Assembly: GCF_022965805.1 (NCBI RefSeq) | Contig: NW_027331276.1 | Span: 1 to 64,000, forward strand | Source: Primulina eburnea | Taxonomy: Eukaryota > Streptophyta > Magnoliopsida > Lamiales > Gesneriaceae | Direction of reading: 5' to 3' | Length of the DNA: 64,000 nucleotides | The notes under the pieces: generated by a model | The model's input: only the letters and a program-made list of their open reading frames with translations | Database searches by the model: none | What the model was told of the DNA's origin: nothing | Position numbers and translations under genes: made by a program | Shown: piece after piece, positions 1 to 12,582 of the stretch | Position numbering within the stretch: position 1 is the stretch's first letter | Layout: each line of letters begins with the position of its first letter

Positions 1-56
1 ATCGCGAATCATGGGTCTAAGTAGATGGGTAGTTGCTCTAGTGCAAGTGGGTAGAT
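1..56 (+). mobile_element. 3' internal end of a Ty1/copia element with polypurine tract
   Basis: This is the last stretch of a copia element whose body lies left of the window. The run GTGCAAGTGGGTAGAT directly precedes an LTR starting TGTTAGAG, which is the usual plant copia arrangement (polypurine tract, then TG). The same segment occurs in reverse next to the second copia LTR (around 40445-40500), which confirms the boundary. Confidence 0.8.
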
Positions 57-2130
57 TGTTAGAGTAGGGCACGTCGAGCCAGTGTTGGCCGACTGTTCCC
101 GATGAACACTCTTTGTTAAACAATACTTTATTTAATAATATTTGAATTTATTAATTTGGCGCATCTTTATCTTTATACCCATGCTAGTTGCATAGATAAA
201 GTCCTTGAATATACAAATAGTAGAAAGAATATGAGATGCTCATATGATGAGTATCATGAAACTCATTATTTGGAATACTGTATATTCTAAACTGTTCCTA
301 GTCGATTCAGCCGCCACTAAGAAGGATAAAGGCCGCTCGAGTTAGAGACTAGTATCTGCGATGTGAGTACATGTTTCATTGGTAGGGGACATTGGTGATG
401 TCCGAGCCATGCAGATAGGTGCTCCTTGTAGAGTGCACTGAACAACCCTCCATAAAAGGACTTTCCAAGTGGTTCTCACTGTCGAGTGGAAAAGTCCTGG
501 TTTATGGTTGTACAGAATTAGTCCTTATGACCCGGGACAACATTGAGACTCTATGTGCTAGCGTTTCACTTTGACTTGTTTACCGACTCTATATGGGGTC
601 ATTAGGTGGCAAGGTTGGGTGTTACGGCGAAACATATAGGAGTCGATGCATTGTAGTCGGGGATTCACCGCTTACCTACGGGTATGGATATCCTATGTGT
701 TATCATGTATGTGTGGGTTGAAATCTCTGCTCAGAGTATGGTGGTAATTATGAAAGGGGTTTCATAGATTACACCATCGATGCAACCACGACATGACACA
801 TAGTATCGATTCATTGACAACTCTCGATAAACCAATAGTTGTCGAATCGGTCGGGATATATGAGCTGAAGGGACCGTACTGTACGCTAACCATAATTGAA
901 TGGTTCTTGCAGGCACTATCATGTGATACCTAGGGAATCACGTAAGCGATGCTGCTAGGCGTTTAAACGTGATTGGTTGGGTACTATCAGACTTGAGTTC
1001 TGACGTTCTTACTATCAAGGAGTTGATAAGTAAGAATGGAGCAATTGGGGTATGCTCGCATAAGGACATGTTTAGTCCGAATCACATTGAGATGTGAACC
1101 CACGGCTAGTTGTATCAATGAACCATTGAGGGCCACACAAGTACTTGCTTGTAAATCCCGAAGAGAAGTAAAATAGTTCAATGTGTTGAACGGCTTATAA
1201 ATATGTTTATAAGCGTAAAGAAAAATAGAAGTATGACTTCTATGAGAGAAATATAAATTTTAATTTATGGAAGTGTTCCTAAGATTAAAAATTTGGCCAA
1301 GTAAATAATGTAGTTGAAAATTGTGATTTTCATAAACATTGTTGTGGACTAAATTAAATTAATTCAAGTGTTGAATTAATTAAACAACTAGTTAGACCTA
1401 GTAGAGTCTAAATAATTAAATTAAGTTCAAGTGTTGAATTAATTAAATAATATTGAGTCTTGTAGAGCTCAATTTAAATAATTATTTAACTAGTGGGACT
1501 TGAGTAAAATCAAGTAATATTTAATTATCTCAAATGTGTTTGAGATAATAAAATTTAGTCTATGGTTTTTAATGTGTTAAAAACCATATAATATACAAGT
1601 GAGACATGGTAGGGATTGCATGCTTGGGAGGTGAAGAGCCTTGATTACTTTTAATAAAATATTCAAAAGGCATGCAACTTTTGAGAGACAACTTTTCACA
1701 ATACCTAGGCTATTCTCCCACACTCCCACTATCATCACTTGGCCGAAATTTCTTGGAGATTTTCTCTCATTTTTCTTTCTCTTTGTTCTTCATTTTCTTG
1801 GAAGAAAATCATTCTCTTTGAAAAATCCTCAAGTTTTTCTAGTGCAAAACTTGAGGGGATTTACCTGTTGAGTGGTGGGCCTAATTCTTGGGGAGAAGAA
1901 GGTGAGCTTGTAGATTTGTCCACCAAACAAGAGCTTTGTTATTTAAAACAAAGTTGGAGCCATTCATCAACTCTAAGGAGTTGATAGGTATATTTCTTAA
2001 AACATCCTATGCATGTTTTTAGTTTTTGTAAATGTTGCACAAATTATCAAGGTGGGCCGAAAATTTCTATGCTATTTTTCGAAATTTATGCTTCCGTTGC
2101 GTTTCCGGCACCGTAACCGGTCCGCTTTCA
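57..2130 (+). mobile_element. Ty1/copia LTR (3' LTR, about 2.07 kb)
   Basis: The LTR begins TGTTAGAG after a polypurine tract and ends CTTTCA at the point where satellite sequence starts. A related copy in opposite orientation lies at 38405-40444 and a more distant one at 53267-55248; all share long blocks such as GTCGATTCAGCCGCC. It ends inside a satellite monomer (the following bases match the CAGAATCAATAG part of the monomer), so the element inserted into the array. No coding capacity was seen; small ORFs in it are chance. Confidence 0.85.
1357..1588 (+). repeat. Ladder of AT-rich inverted repeats in the copia LTR
   Basis: Successive short hairpins with different arms are seen: 1357-1381 (11-bp arms, loop GTG), 1392-1411 (TTAGAC/GTCTAA), about 1452-1473 (ATTGAG/CTCAAT), 1524-1549 (11-bp arms, loop TGTG) and 1561-1588 (12-bp arms, loop TGTG). 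The arm sequences differ but the self-complementarity is kept. The related LTR at 53267-55248 has an equivalent ladder upstream of a TATA box. Confidence 0.75.
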
Positions 2131-3595
2131 GAATAAATAGTCCTAGGCATGCCATGCAACCTAACGACTTCTCTAATGAACAAATCCGCAATGTTTGAAG
2201 CATAATCGGTTTTATGACAAGCTATAAAATGTGCCATCTTAGAGAATTTATCCACAACAACGAAAATAGAATCCATCCCCTTCTTAGTCCTAGGCACCCC
2301 AAAATAAAGTCCATAGAAATGTCAATCCAAGTTCTTTTTAAGAATAGCACGCAAAAGTGTTCCCAAAGTGCTATTGACAACTTCAGTTTGTCCATCCGTT
2401 TGAGGATGACAAGTAGTAGAAAACAACAATTTTGTGCCAAGTTTAGACCATAAAGTATTCCAAAAGTAACTCAAGAATTTAACATCGCGACCAGAAACAA
2501 TAGTCCTAGGCATGCCATGCAACCTACCGACTTCTCTAAAGAACAAATCCGCAATGTTTGAAGCATCATCGATTTTATGACAAGCTATAAAATGTGCCAT
2601 CTTAGAGAATCTATCCACAACAACGAAAATAGAATCCCTCCCCTTCTTAGTCCTAGGCAACCTCAAAATAAAGTCCATAGAAATGTCAATCCAAGTTCTT
2701 TTTAAGAATAGCACGCAAAAGTGTTCCCAAAGTGCTATTGACAACTTCAGTTTGTCCATCCGTTTGAGGATGACAAGTAGTAGAAAACAACAATTTTGTG
2801 CCAAGTTTAGCCCATAAAGTCTTCCAAAAGAAACTCAAGAATTTAACATCGCGACCAGAAACAATAGTCCTAGGCATGCCATGCAACCTTCCGACTTCTC
2901 TAAAGAACTAATCCGCAATGTTTGAAGCATCATCGGTTTTATGACAAGCTATAAAATGTGCCATCTTAGAGAATCTATCCACAACAACAAAATAGAATCA
3001 ATCCCCTTCTTAGTCCTAGGCAACCCCAAAATAAAGTCCATAGAAATGTCAATCCAAGTTCTTTTTAAGAATAGCACGCAAAAGTGTTCCCAAAGTTCTA
3101 TTGACAACTTCAGTTTGTCCATCCGTTTGAGGATGACAAGTAGTAGAAAACAACAATTTTGTGCCAAGTTTAGCCCATAAAGTATTCCAAAAGTAACTCA
3201 AGAATTTAACATCGCGACCAGAAACAATAGTCCTAGGCATGCCATGCAACCTACCGACTTCTCTAAAGAACAAATCCGCAATGTTTGAAGCATCATCGGT
3301 TTTATGACAAGCTATAAAATGTGCCATCTTAGAGAATCTATCCACAACAACGAAAATAGAATCCATCCCCTTCTTAGTCCTAGGCAACCCCAAAATAAAG
3401 TCCATAGAAATGTCAATCCAAGTTCTTTTTAAGAATAGCACGCAAAAGTGTTCCCAAAGTGCTATTGACAACTTCAGTTTGTCCATCCGTTTGAGGATGA
3501 CAAGTAGTAGAAAACAACAATTTCGTGCCAAGTGTAGACCATAAAGTATTCCAAAAGTAACTAAAGAATTTAACATCGCGACCAGAATCAATAGT

Positions 3596-3766
3596 CCTAG
3601 GCATGCCATGCAACCTAACGACTTCTCTAATGTACAAATCCGCAATGTTTGAAGCACAATCGGTTTTATGACAAGTAGTAGAAAACAACAATTTTGTGCC
3701 AAGTTTAGACCATAAAATATTCCAAAAGTAACTCAAGAATTTAACATCGCGACCAGAAACAATAGT
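3596..3766 (-). repeat. Truncated satellite monomer (171 bp), copy 1
   Basis: It lacks 193 bp between two ATGACAAG direct repeats of the normal monomer, so TTTTATGACAAG runs straight into TAGTAGAAAACAAC. It carries the companion variants AACCTAACGAC and AATGTACAAATCC. Confidence 0.85.
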
Positions 3767-5948
3767 CCTAGGCATGCCATGCAACCTTCCGACTTCTCTA
3801 AAGAACTAATCCGCAATGTTTGAAGCATCATCGGTTTTATGACAAGCTATAAAATGTGCCATCTTAGAGAATCTATCCACAACAACAAAAATAGAATCAA
3901 TCCCCTTCTTAGTCCTAGGCAACCCCAAAATAAAGTCCATAGAAATGTCAATCCAAGTTCTTTTAAGAATAGCACGCAAAAGTGTTCCCAAAGTTCTATT
4001 GACAACTTCAGTTTGTCCATCCGTTTGAGGATGACAAGTAGTAGAAAACAACAATTTTGTGCCAAGTTTAGCCCATAAAGTATTCCAAAAGTAACTCAAG
4101 AATTTAACATCGCGACCAGAAACAATAGTCCTAGGCATGCCATGCAACCTACCGACTTCTCTAAAGAACAAATCCGCAATGTTTGAAGCATCATCGGTTT
4201 TATGACAAGCTATAAAATGTGCCATCTTAGAGAATCTATCCACAACAACGAAAATAGAATCCATCCCCTTCTTAGTCCTAGGCAACCCCAAAATAAAGTC
4301 CATAGAAATGTCAATCCAAGTTCTTTTTAAGAATAGCACGCAAAAGTGTTCCCAAAGTTCTATTGACAACTTCAGTTTGTCCATCCGTTTGAGGATGACA
4401 AGTAGTAGAAAACAACAATTTTGTGCCAAGTTTAGACCATAAAGTATTCCAAAAGTAACTCAAGAATTTAACATCGCGACCAGAAACAATAGTCCTAGGC
4501 ATGCCATGCAACCTACCGACTTCTCTAAAGAACAAATCCGCAATGTTTGAAGCATCATCGGTTTTATGACAAGCTATAAAATGTGCCATCTTAGAGAATC
4601 TATCCACAACAACGAAAATAGAATCCATCCCCTTCTTAGTCCTAGGCAACCCCAAAATAAAGTCCATAGAAATGTCAATCCAAGTTCTTTTTAAGAATAG
4701 CACGCAAAAGTGTTCCCAAAGTTCTATTGACAACTTCAGTTTGTCCATCCGTTTGAGGATGACAAGTAGTAGAAAACAACAATTTTGTGCCAAGTTTAGA
4801 CCATAAAGTATTCCAAAAGTAACTCAAGAATTTAACATCGCGACCAGAAACAATAGTCCTAGGCATGCCATGCAACCTACCGACTTCTCTAAAGAACTAA
4901 TCCGCAATGTTTGAAGCATCATCGGTTTTATGACAAGCTATAAAATGTGCCATCTTAGAGAATCTATCCACAACAACGAAAATAGAATCCATCCCCTTCT
5001 TAGTCCTAGGCAACCCCAAAATAAAGTCCATAGAAATGTCAATCCAAGTTCTTTTTAAGAATAGCACGCAAAAGTGTTCCCAAAGTTCTATTGACAACTT
5101 CAGTTTGTCCATCCGTTTGAGGATGACAAGTAGTAGAAAACAACAATTTTGTGCCAAGTTTAGCCCATAAAGTATTCCAAAAGTAACTCAAGAATTTAAC
5201 ATCGCGACCAGAAACAATAGTCCTAGGCATGCCATGCAACCTACCGACTTCTCTAAAGAACTAATCCGCAATGTTTGAAGCATCATCGGTTTTATGACAA
5301 GCTATAAAATGTGCCATCTTAGAGAATCTATCCACAACAACGAAAATAGAATCCATCCCCTTCTTAGTCCTAGGCAACCCCAAAATAAAGTCCATAGAAA
5401 TGTCAATCCAAGTTCTTTTTAAGAATAGCACGCAAAAGTGTTCCCAAAGTTCTATTGACAACTTCAGTTTGTCCATCCGTTTGAGGATGACAAGTAGTAG
5501 AAAACAACAATTTTGTGCCAAGTTTAGCCCATAAAGTATTCCAAAAGTGACTCAAGAATTTAACATCGCGACCAGAAACAATAGTCCTAGGCATGCCATG
5601 CAACCTACCGACTTCTCTAAAGAACAAATCCGCAATGTTTGAAGCATCATCGGTTTTATGACAAGCTATAAAATGTGCTATCTTAGAGAATCTATCCACA
5701 ACAACGAAAATAGAATCCATCCCCTTCTTAGTCCTAGGCACCCCAAAATAAAGTCCATAGAAATGTCAATCCAAGTTCTTTTTAAGAATAGCACGCAAAA
5801 GTGTTCCCAAAGTGCTATTGACAACTTCAGTTTGTCCATCAGTTTGAGGATGAGAAGTAGTAGAAAACAACAATTTCGTGCCAAGTTTAGACCATAAAGT
5901 ATTCCAAAAGTAACTCAAGAATTTAACATCGCGACCAGAATCAATAGT

Positions 5949-6120
5949 CCTAGGCATGCCATGCAACCTAACGACTTCTCTAAATGAACAAATCCGCAAT
6001 GTTTGAAGCATAATCGGTTTTATGACAAGTAGTAGAAAACAACAATTTTGTGCCAAGTTTAGACCATAAAATATTCCAAAAGTAACTCAAGAATTTAACA
6101 TCGCGACCAGAAACAATAGT
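5949..6120 (-). repeat. Truncated satellite monomer (about 171 bp), copy 2
   Basis: It has the same ATGACAAG deletion junction as the other truncated units. It has one extra A in CTAAATGAAC, and CATAATCGG instead of CACAATCGG. Confidence 0.85.
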
Positions 6121-7938
6121 CCTAGGCATGCCATGCAACCTTCCGACTTCTCTAAAGAACTAATCCGCAATGTTTGAAGCATCATCGGTTTTATGACAAG
6201 CTATAAAATGTGCCATCTTAGAGAATCTATCCACAACAACAAAAATAGAATCAATCCCCTTCTTAGTCCTAGGCAACCCCAAAATAAAGTCCTTAGAAAT
6301 GTCAATCCAAGTTCTTTTTAAGAATAGCACGCAAAAGTGTTCCCAAAGTTCTATTGACAACTTCAGTTTGTCCATCCGTTTGAGGATGACAAGTAGTAGA
6401 AAACAACAATTTCGTGCCAAGTTTAGCCCATAAAGTATTCCAAAAGTGACTCAAGAATTTAACATCGCGACCAGAAACAATAGTCCTAGGCAATCCATGC
6501 AACCTACCGACTTCTCTAAAGAACAAATCCGCAATGTTTGAAGCATCATCGGTTTTATGACAAGCTATAAAATGTGCCATCTTAGAGAATCTATCCACAA
6601 CAACGAAAATAGAATCCATCCCCTTCTTAGTCCTAGGCAACCCCAAAATAAAGTCCATAGAAATGTCAATCCAAGTTCTTTTTAAGAATAGCACGCAAAA
6701 GTGTTCCCAAAGTTCTATTGACAACTTCAGTTTGTCCATCCGTTTGAGGATGACAAGTAGTAGAAAACAACAATTTTGTGCCAAGTTTAGACCATAAAGT
6801 ATTCCAAAAGTAACTCAAGAATTTAACATCGCGACCAGAAACAATAGTCCTAGGCATGCCATGCAACCTACCGACTTCTCTAAAGAACAAATCCGCAATG
6901 TTTGAAGCATCATCGGTTTTATGACAAGCTATAAAATGTGCCATCTTAGAGAATCTATCCACAACAACGAAAATAGAATCCCTCCCCTTCTTAGTCCTAG
7001 GCAACCCCAAAATAAAGTCCATAGAAATGTCAATCCAAGTTCTTTTTAAGAATAGCACGCAAAAGTGTTCCCAAAGTTCTATTGACAACTTCAGTTTGTC
7101 CATCCGTTTGAGGATGACAAGTAGTAGAAAACAACAATTTTGTGCCAAGTTTAGACCATAAAGTATTCCAAAAGTAACTCAAGAATTTAACATCGCGACC
7201 AGAAACAATAGTCCTAGGCATGCCATGCAACCTACCGACTTCTCTAAAGAACTAATCCGCAATGTTTGAAGCATCATCGGTTTTATGACAAGCTATAAAA
7301 TGTGCCATCTTAGAGAATCTATCCACAACAACGAAAATAGAATCCATCCCCTTCTTAGTCCTAGGCAACCCCAAAATAAAGTCCATAGAAATGTCAATCC
7401 AAGTTCTTTTTAAGAATAGCACGCAAAAGTGTTCCCAAAGTTCTATTGACAACTTCAGTTTGTCCATCCGTTTGAGGATGACAAGTAGTAGAAAACAACA
7501 ATTTTGTGCCAAGTTTAGCCATAAAGTATTCCAAAAGTGACTCAAGAATTTAACATCGCGACCAGAAACAATAGTCCTAGGCATGCCATGCAACCTACCG
7601 ACTTCTCTAAAGAACAAATCCGCAATGTTTGAAGCATCATCGGTTTTATGACAAGCTATAAAATGTGCTATCTTAGAGAATCTATCCACAACAACGAAAA
7701 TAGAATCCATCCCCTTCTTAGTCCTAGGCACCCCAAAATAAAGTCCATAGAAATGTCAATCCAAGTTCTTTTTAAGAATAGCACGCAAAAGTGTTCCCAA
7801 AGTGCTATTGACAACTTCAGTTTGTCCATCAGTTTGAGGATGAGAAGTAGTAGAAAACAACAATTTCGTGCCAAGTGTAGACCATAAAGTATTCCAAAAG
7901 TAACTCAAGAATTTAACATCGCGACCAGAATCAATAGT

Positions 7939-8109
7939 CCTAGGCATGCCATGCAACCTAACGACTTCTCTAATGTACAAATCCGCAATGTTTGAAGCAC
8001 AATCGGTTTATGACAAGTAGTAGAAAACAACAATTTTGTGCCAAGTTTAGACCATAAAAGTATTCCAAAAGTAACTCAAGAATTTAACATCGCGACCAGA
8101 AACAATAGT
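7939..8109 (-). repeat. Truncated satellite monomer (171 bp), copy 3
   Basis: The deletion junction and flanking variants (AATGTACAAATCC, CACAATCGG) are identical to copy 1, with one T missing from the TTTTATGAC run. Confidence 0.85.
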
Positions 8110-11019
8110 CCTAGGCATGCCATGCAACCTTCCGACTTCTCTAAAGAACTAATCCGCAATGTTTGAAGCATCATCGGTTTTATGACAAGCTATAAAATGT
8201 GCCATCTTAGAGAATCTATCCACAACAACAAAAATAGAATCAATCCCCTTCTTAGTCCTAGGCAACCCCAAAATAAAGTCCATAGAAATGTCAATCCAAG
8301 TTCTTTTTAAGAATAGCACGCAAAAGTGTTCCCAAAGTTCTATTGACAACTTCAGTTTGTCCATCCGTTTGAGGATGACAAGTAGTAGAAAACAACAATT
8401 TTGTGCCAAGTTTAGCCCATAAAGTATTCCAAAAGTGACTCAAGAATTTAACATCGCGACCAGAAACAATAGTCCTAGGCATGCCATGCAACCTACCGAC
8501 TTCTCTAAAGAACAAATCCGCAATGTTTGAAGCATCATCGGTTTTATGACAAGCTATAAAATGTGCTATCTTAGAGAATCTATCCACAACAACGAAAATA
8601 GAATCCATCCCCTTCTTAGTCCTAGGCACCCCAAAATAAAGTCCATAGAAATGTCAATCCAAGTTCTTTTTAAGAATAGCACGCAAAAGTGTTCCCAAAG
8701 TGCTATTGACAACTTCAGTTTGTCCATCCGTTTGAGGATGAGAAGTAGTAGAAAACAACAATTTCGTGCCAAGTTTAGACCATAAAGTATTCCAAAAGTA
8801 ACTCAAGAATTTAACATCGCGACCAGAATCAATAGTCCTAGGCATGCCATGCAACCTACCGACTTCTCTAATGAACAAATCCGCAATGTTTGAAGCATCA
8901 TCGGTTTTATGACAAGCTATAAAATGTGCCATCTTAGAGAATCTATCCACAACAACGAAAATAGAATCCCTCCCCTTCTTAGTCCTAGGCAACCCCAAAA
9001 TAAAGTCCATAGAAATGTCAATCCAAGTTCTTTTTAAGAATAGCACGCAAAAGTGTTCCCAAAGTTCTATTGACAACTTCAGTTTGTCCATCCGTTTGAG
9101 GATGACAAGTAGTAGAAAACAACAATTTTGTGCCAAGTTTAGACCATAAAGTATTCCAAAAGTAACTCAAGAATTTAACATCGCGACCAGAAACAATAGT
9201 CCTAGGCATGCCATGCAACCTACCGACTTCTCTAAAGAACTAATCCGCAATGTTTGAAGCATCATCGGTTTTATGACAAGCTATAAAATGTGCCATCTTA
9301 GAGAATCTATCCACAACAACGAAAATAGAATCCATCCCCTTCTTAGTCCTAGGCAACCCCAAAATAAAGTCCATAGAAATGTCAATCCAAGTTCTTTTTA
9401 AGAATAGCACGCAAAAGTGTTCCCAAAGTGCTATTGACAACTTCAGTTTGTCCATCCGTTTGAGGATGACAAGTAGTAGAAAACAACAATTTTGTGCCAA
9501 GTTTAGCCCATAAAGTATTCCAAAAGTAACTCAAGAATTTAACATCGCGACCAGAAACAATAGTCCTAGGCATGCCATGCAACCTACCGACTTCTCTAAA
9601 GAACAAATCCGCAATGTTTGAAGCATCATCGGTTTTATGACAAGCTATAAAATGTGCCATCTTAGAGAATCTATCCACAACAACGAAAATAGAATCCATC
9701 CCCTTCTTAGTCCTAGGCAACCCCAAAATAAAGTCCATAGAAATGTCAATCCAAGTTCTTTTTAAGAATAGCACGCAAAAGTGTTCCCAAAGTTCTATTG
9801 ACAACTTCAGTTTGTCCATCCGTTTGAGGATGACAAGTAGTAGAAAACAACAATTTTGTGCCAAGTTTAGACCATAAAGTATTCCAAAAGTAACTCAAGA
9901 ATTTAACATCGCGACCAGAAACAATAGTCCTAGGCATGCCATGCAACCTACCGACTTCTCTAAAGAACAAATCCGCAATGTTTGAAGCATCATCGGTTTT
10001 ATGACAAGCTATAAAATGTGCCATCTTAGAGAATCTATCCACAACAACGAAAATAGAATCCCTCCCCTTCTTAGTCCTAGGCAACCCCAAAATAAAGTCC
10101 ATAGAAATGTCAATCCAAGTTCTTTTTAAGAATAGCACGCAAAAGTGTTCCCAAAGTTCTATTGACAACTTCAGTTTGTCCATCCGTTTGAGGATGACAA
10201 GTAGTAGAAAACAACAATTTTGTGCCAAGTTTAGACCATAAAGTATTCCAAAAGTAACTCAAGAATTTAACATCGCGACCAGAAACAATAGTCCTAGGCA
10301 TGCCATGCAACCTTCCGACTTCTCTAAAGAACTAATCCGCAATGTTTGAAGCATCATCGGTTTTATGACAAGCTATAAAATGTGCCATCTTAGAGAATCT
10401 ATCCACAACAACGAAAATAGAATCCATCCCCTTCTTAGTCCTAGGCAACCCCAAAATAAAGTCCATAGAAATGTCAATCCAAGTTCTTTTTAAGAATAGC
10501 ACGCAAAAGTGTTCCCAAAGTTCTATTGACAACTTCAGTTTGTCCATCCGTTTGAGGATGACAAGTAGTAGAAAACAACAATTTTGTGCCAAGTTTAGCC
10601 CATAAAGTATTCCAAAAGTGACTCAAGAATTTAACATCGCGACCAGAAACAATAGTCCTAGGCATGCCATGCAACCTACCGACTTCTCTAAAGAACAAAT
10701 CCGCAATGTTTGAAGCATCATCGGTTTTATGACAAGCTATAAAATGTGCCATCTTAGAGAATCTATCCACAACAACGAAAATAGAATCCATCCCCTTCTT
10801 AGTCCTAGGCACCCCAAAATAAAGTCCATAGAAATGTCAATCCAAGTTCTTTTTAAGAATAGCACGCAAAAGTGTTCCCAAAGTTCTATTGACAACTTCA
10901 GTTTGTCCATCCGTTTGAGGATGACAAGTAGTAGAAAACAACAATTTCGTGCCAAGTTTAGACCATAAAGTATTCCAAAAGTAACTCAAGAATTTAACAT
11001 CGCGACCAGAATCAATAGT

Positions 11020-11190
11020 CCTAGGCATGCCATGCAACCTAACGACTTCTCTAATGTACAAATCCGCAATGTTTGAAGCACAATCGGTTTTATGACAAGT
11101 AGTAGAAAACAACAATTTTGTGCCAAGTTTAGACCATAAAATATTCCAAAAGTAACTCAAGAATTTAACATCGCGACCAGAAACAATAGT
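11020..11190 (-). repeat. Truncated satellite monomer (171 bp), copy 4
   Basis: It has the same deletion junction at ATGACAAG. It is followed by a monomer with the ACAACAAAAATAGAATCAATCCCC variant, as after copies 1-3. Confidence 0.85.
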
Positions 11191-12099
11191 CCTAGGCATG
11201 CCATGCAACCTTCCGACTTCTCTAAAGAACTAATCCGCAATGTTTGAAGCATCATCGGTTTTATGACAAGCTATAAAATGTGCCATCTTAAAGAATCTAT
11301 CCACAACAACAAAAATAGAATCAATCCCCTTCTTAGTCCTAGGCAACCCCAAAATAAAGTCCATAGAAATGTCAATCCAAGTTCTTTTTAAGAATAGCAC
11401 GCAAAAGTGTTCCCAAAGTTCTATTGACAACTTCAGTTTGTCCATCCGTTTGAGGATGACAAGTAGTAGAAAACAACAATTTCGTGCCAAGTTTAGCCCA
11501 TAAAGTATTCCAAAAGTAACTCAAGAATTTAACATCGCGACCAGAAACAATAGTCCTAGGCATGCCATGCAACCTACCGACTTCTCTAAAGAACAAATCC
11601 GCAATGTTTGAAGCATCATCGGTTTTATGACAAGCTATAAAATGTGCCATCTTAGAGAATCTATCCACAACAACGAAAATAGAATCCATCCCCTTCTTAG
11701 TCCTAGGCAACCCCAAAATAAAGTCCATAGAAATGTCAATCCAAGTTCTTTTTAAGAATAGCACGCAAAAGTGTTCCCAAAGTGCTATTGACAACTTCAG
11801 TTTGTCCATCCGTTTGAGGATGACAAGTAGTAGAAAACAACAATTTTGTGCCAAGTTTAGACCATAAAGTATTCCAAAAGTAACTCAAGAATTTAACATC
11901 GCGACCAGAAACAATAGTCCTAGGCATGCCATGCAACCTACCGACTTCTCTAAAGAACAAATCCGCAATGTTTGAAGCATCATCGGTTTTATGACAAGCT
12001 ATAAAATGTGCCATCTTAGAGAATCTATCCACAACAACGAAAATAGAATCCCTCCCCTTCTTAGTCCTAGGCAACCCCAAAATAAAGTCCATAGAAATG

Positions 12100-12582
12100 T
12101 CAATCCAAGTTCTTTTTAAGAATAGCACGCAAAAGTGTTCCCAAAGTTCTATTGACAACTTCAGTTTGTCCATCCGTTTGAGGATGACAAGTAGTAGAAA
12201 ACAACAATTTTGTGCCAAGTTTAGACCATAAAGTATTCCAAAAGTAACTCAAGAATTTAACATCGCGACCAGAAACAATAGTCCTAGGCATGCCATGCAA
12301 CCTACCGACTTCTCTAAAGAACAAATCCGCAATGTTTGAAGCATCATCGGTTTTATGACAAGCTATAAAATGTGCCATCTTAGAGAATCTATCCACAACA
12401 ACGAAAATAGAATCCATCCCCTTCTTAGTCCTAGGCAACCCCAAAATAAAGTCCATAGAAATGTCAATCCAAGTTCTTTTTAAGAATAGCACGCAAAAGT
12501 GTTCCCAAAGTTCTATTGACAACTTCAGTTTGTCCATCCGTTTGAGGATGACAAGTAGTAGAAAACAACAATTTTGTGCCAA
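12100..12582 (-). pseudogene. Representative monomer ORF: integrase catalytic-core fragment
   Basis: This is one of many near-identical 160-codon open frames across the array. The first 48 or so residues are an out-of-frame reading of the neighbouring monomer. The following 112 are the true integrase core, running from [11 protein letters not shown] to AILKKNLD and then stop. It lacks the N-terminal HHCC zinc domain and the C-terminal domain, and the second catalytic Asp is Gly, so it cannot be an active integrase. Because a monomer is 364 bp (one more than 121 codons), each unit shifts the frame and the core cannot be read through several units. The open frame is best explained as inherited from the founder. 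No promoter or polyadenylation context was seen. Equivalent ORFs lie at 2322-2804, 4311-4793, 6302-6784, 6666-7148, 8654-9136, 9382-9864, 9746-10228, 11372-11854, 11736-12218, 12827-13309, 13919-14401, 15910-16392 and 17001-17483. Confidence 0.85.

Noticed and set aside
3413..3784. 123-codon frames that look like tandem integrase fusions (also at 10837, 15011 and 26343)
   Set aside because: They are produced by the 171-bp deletion, which brings two cores into one frame by chance; they lack catalytic Asp and any expression context.
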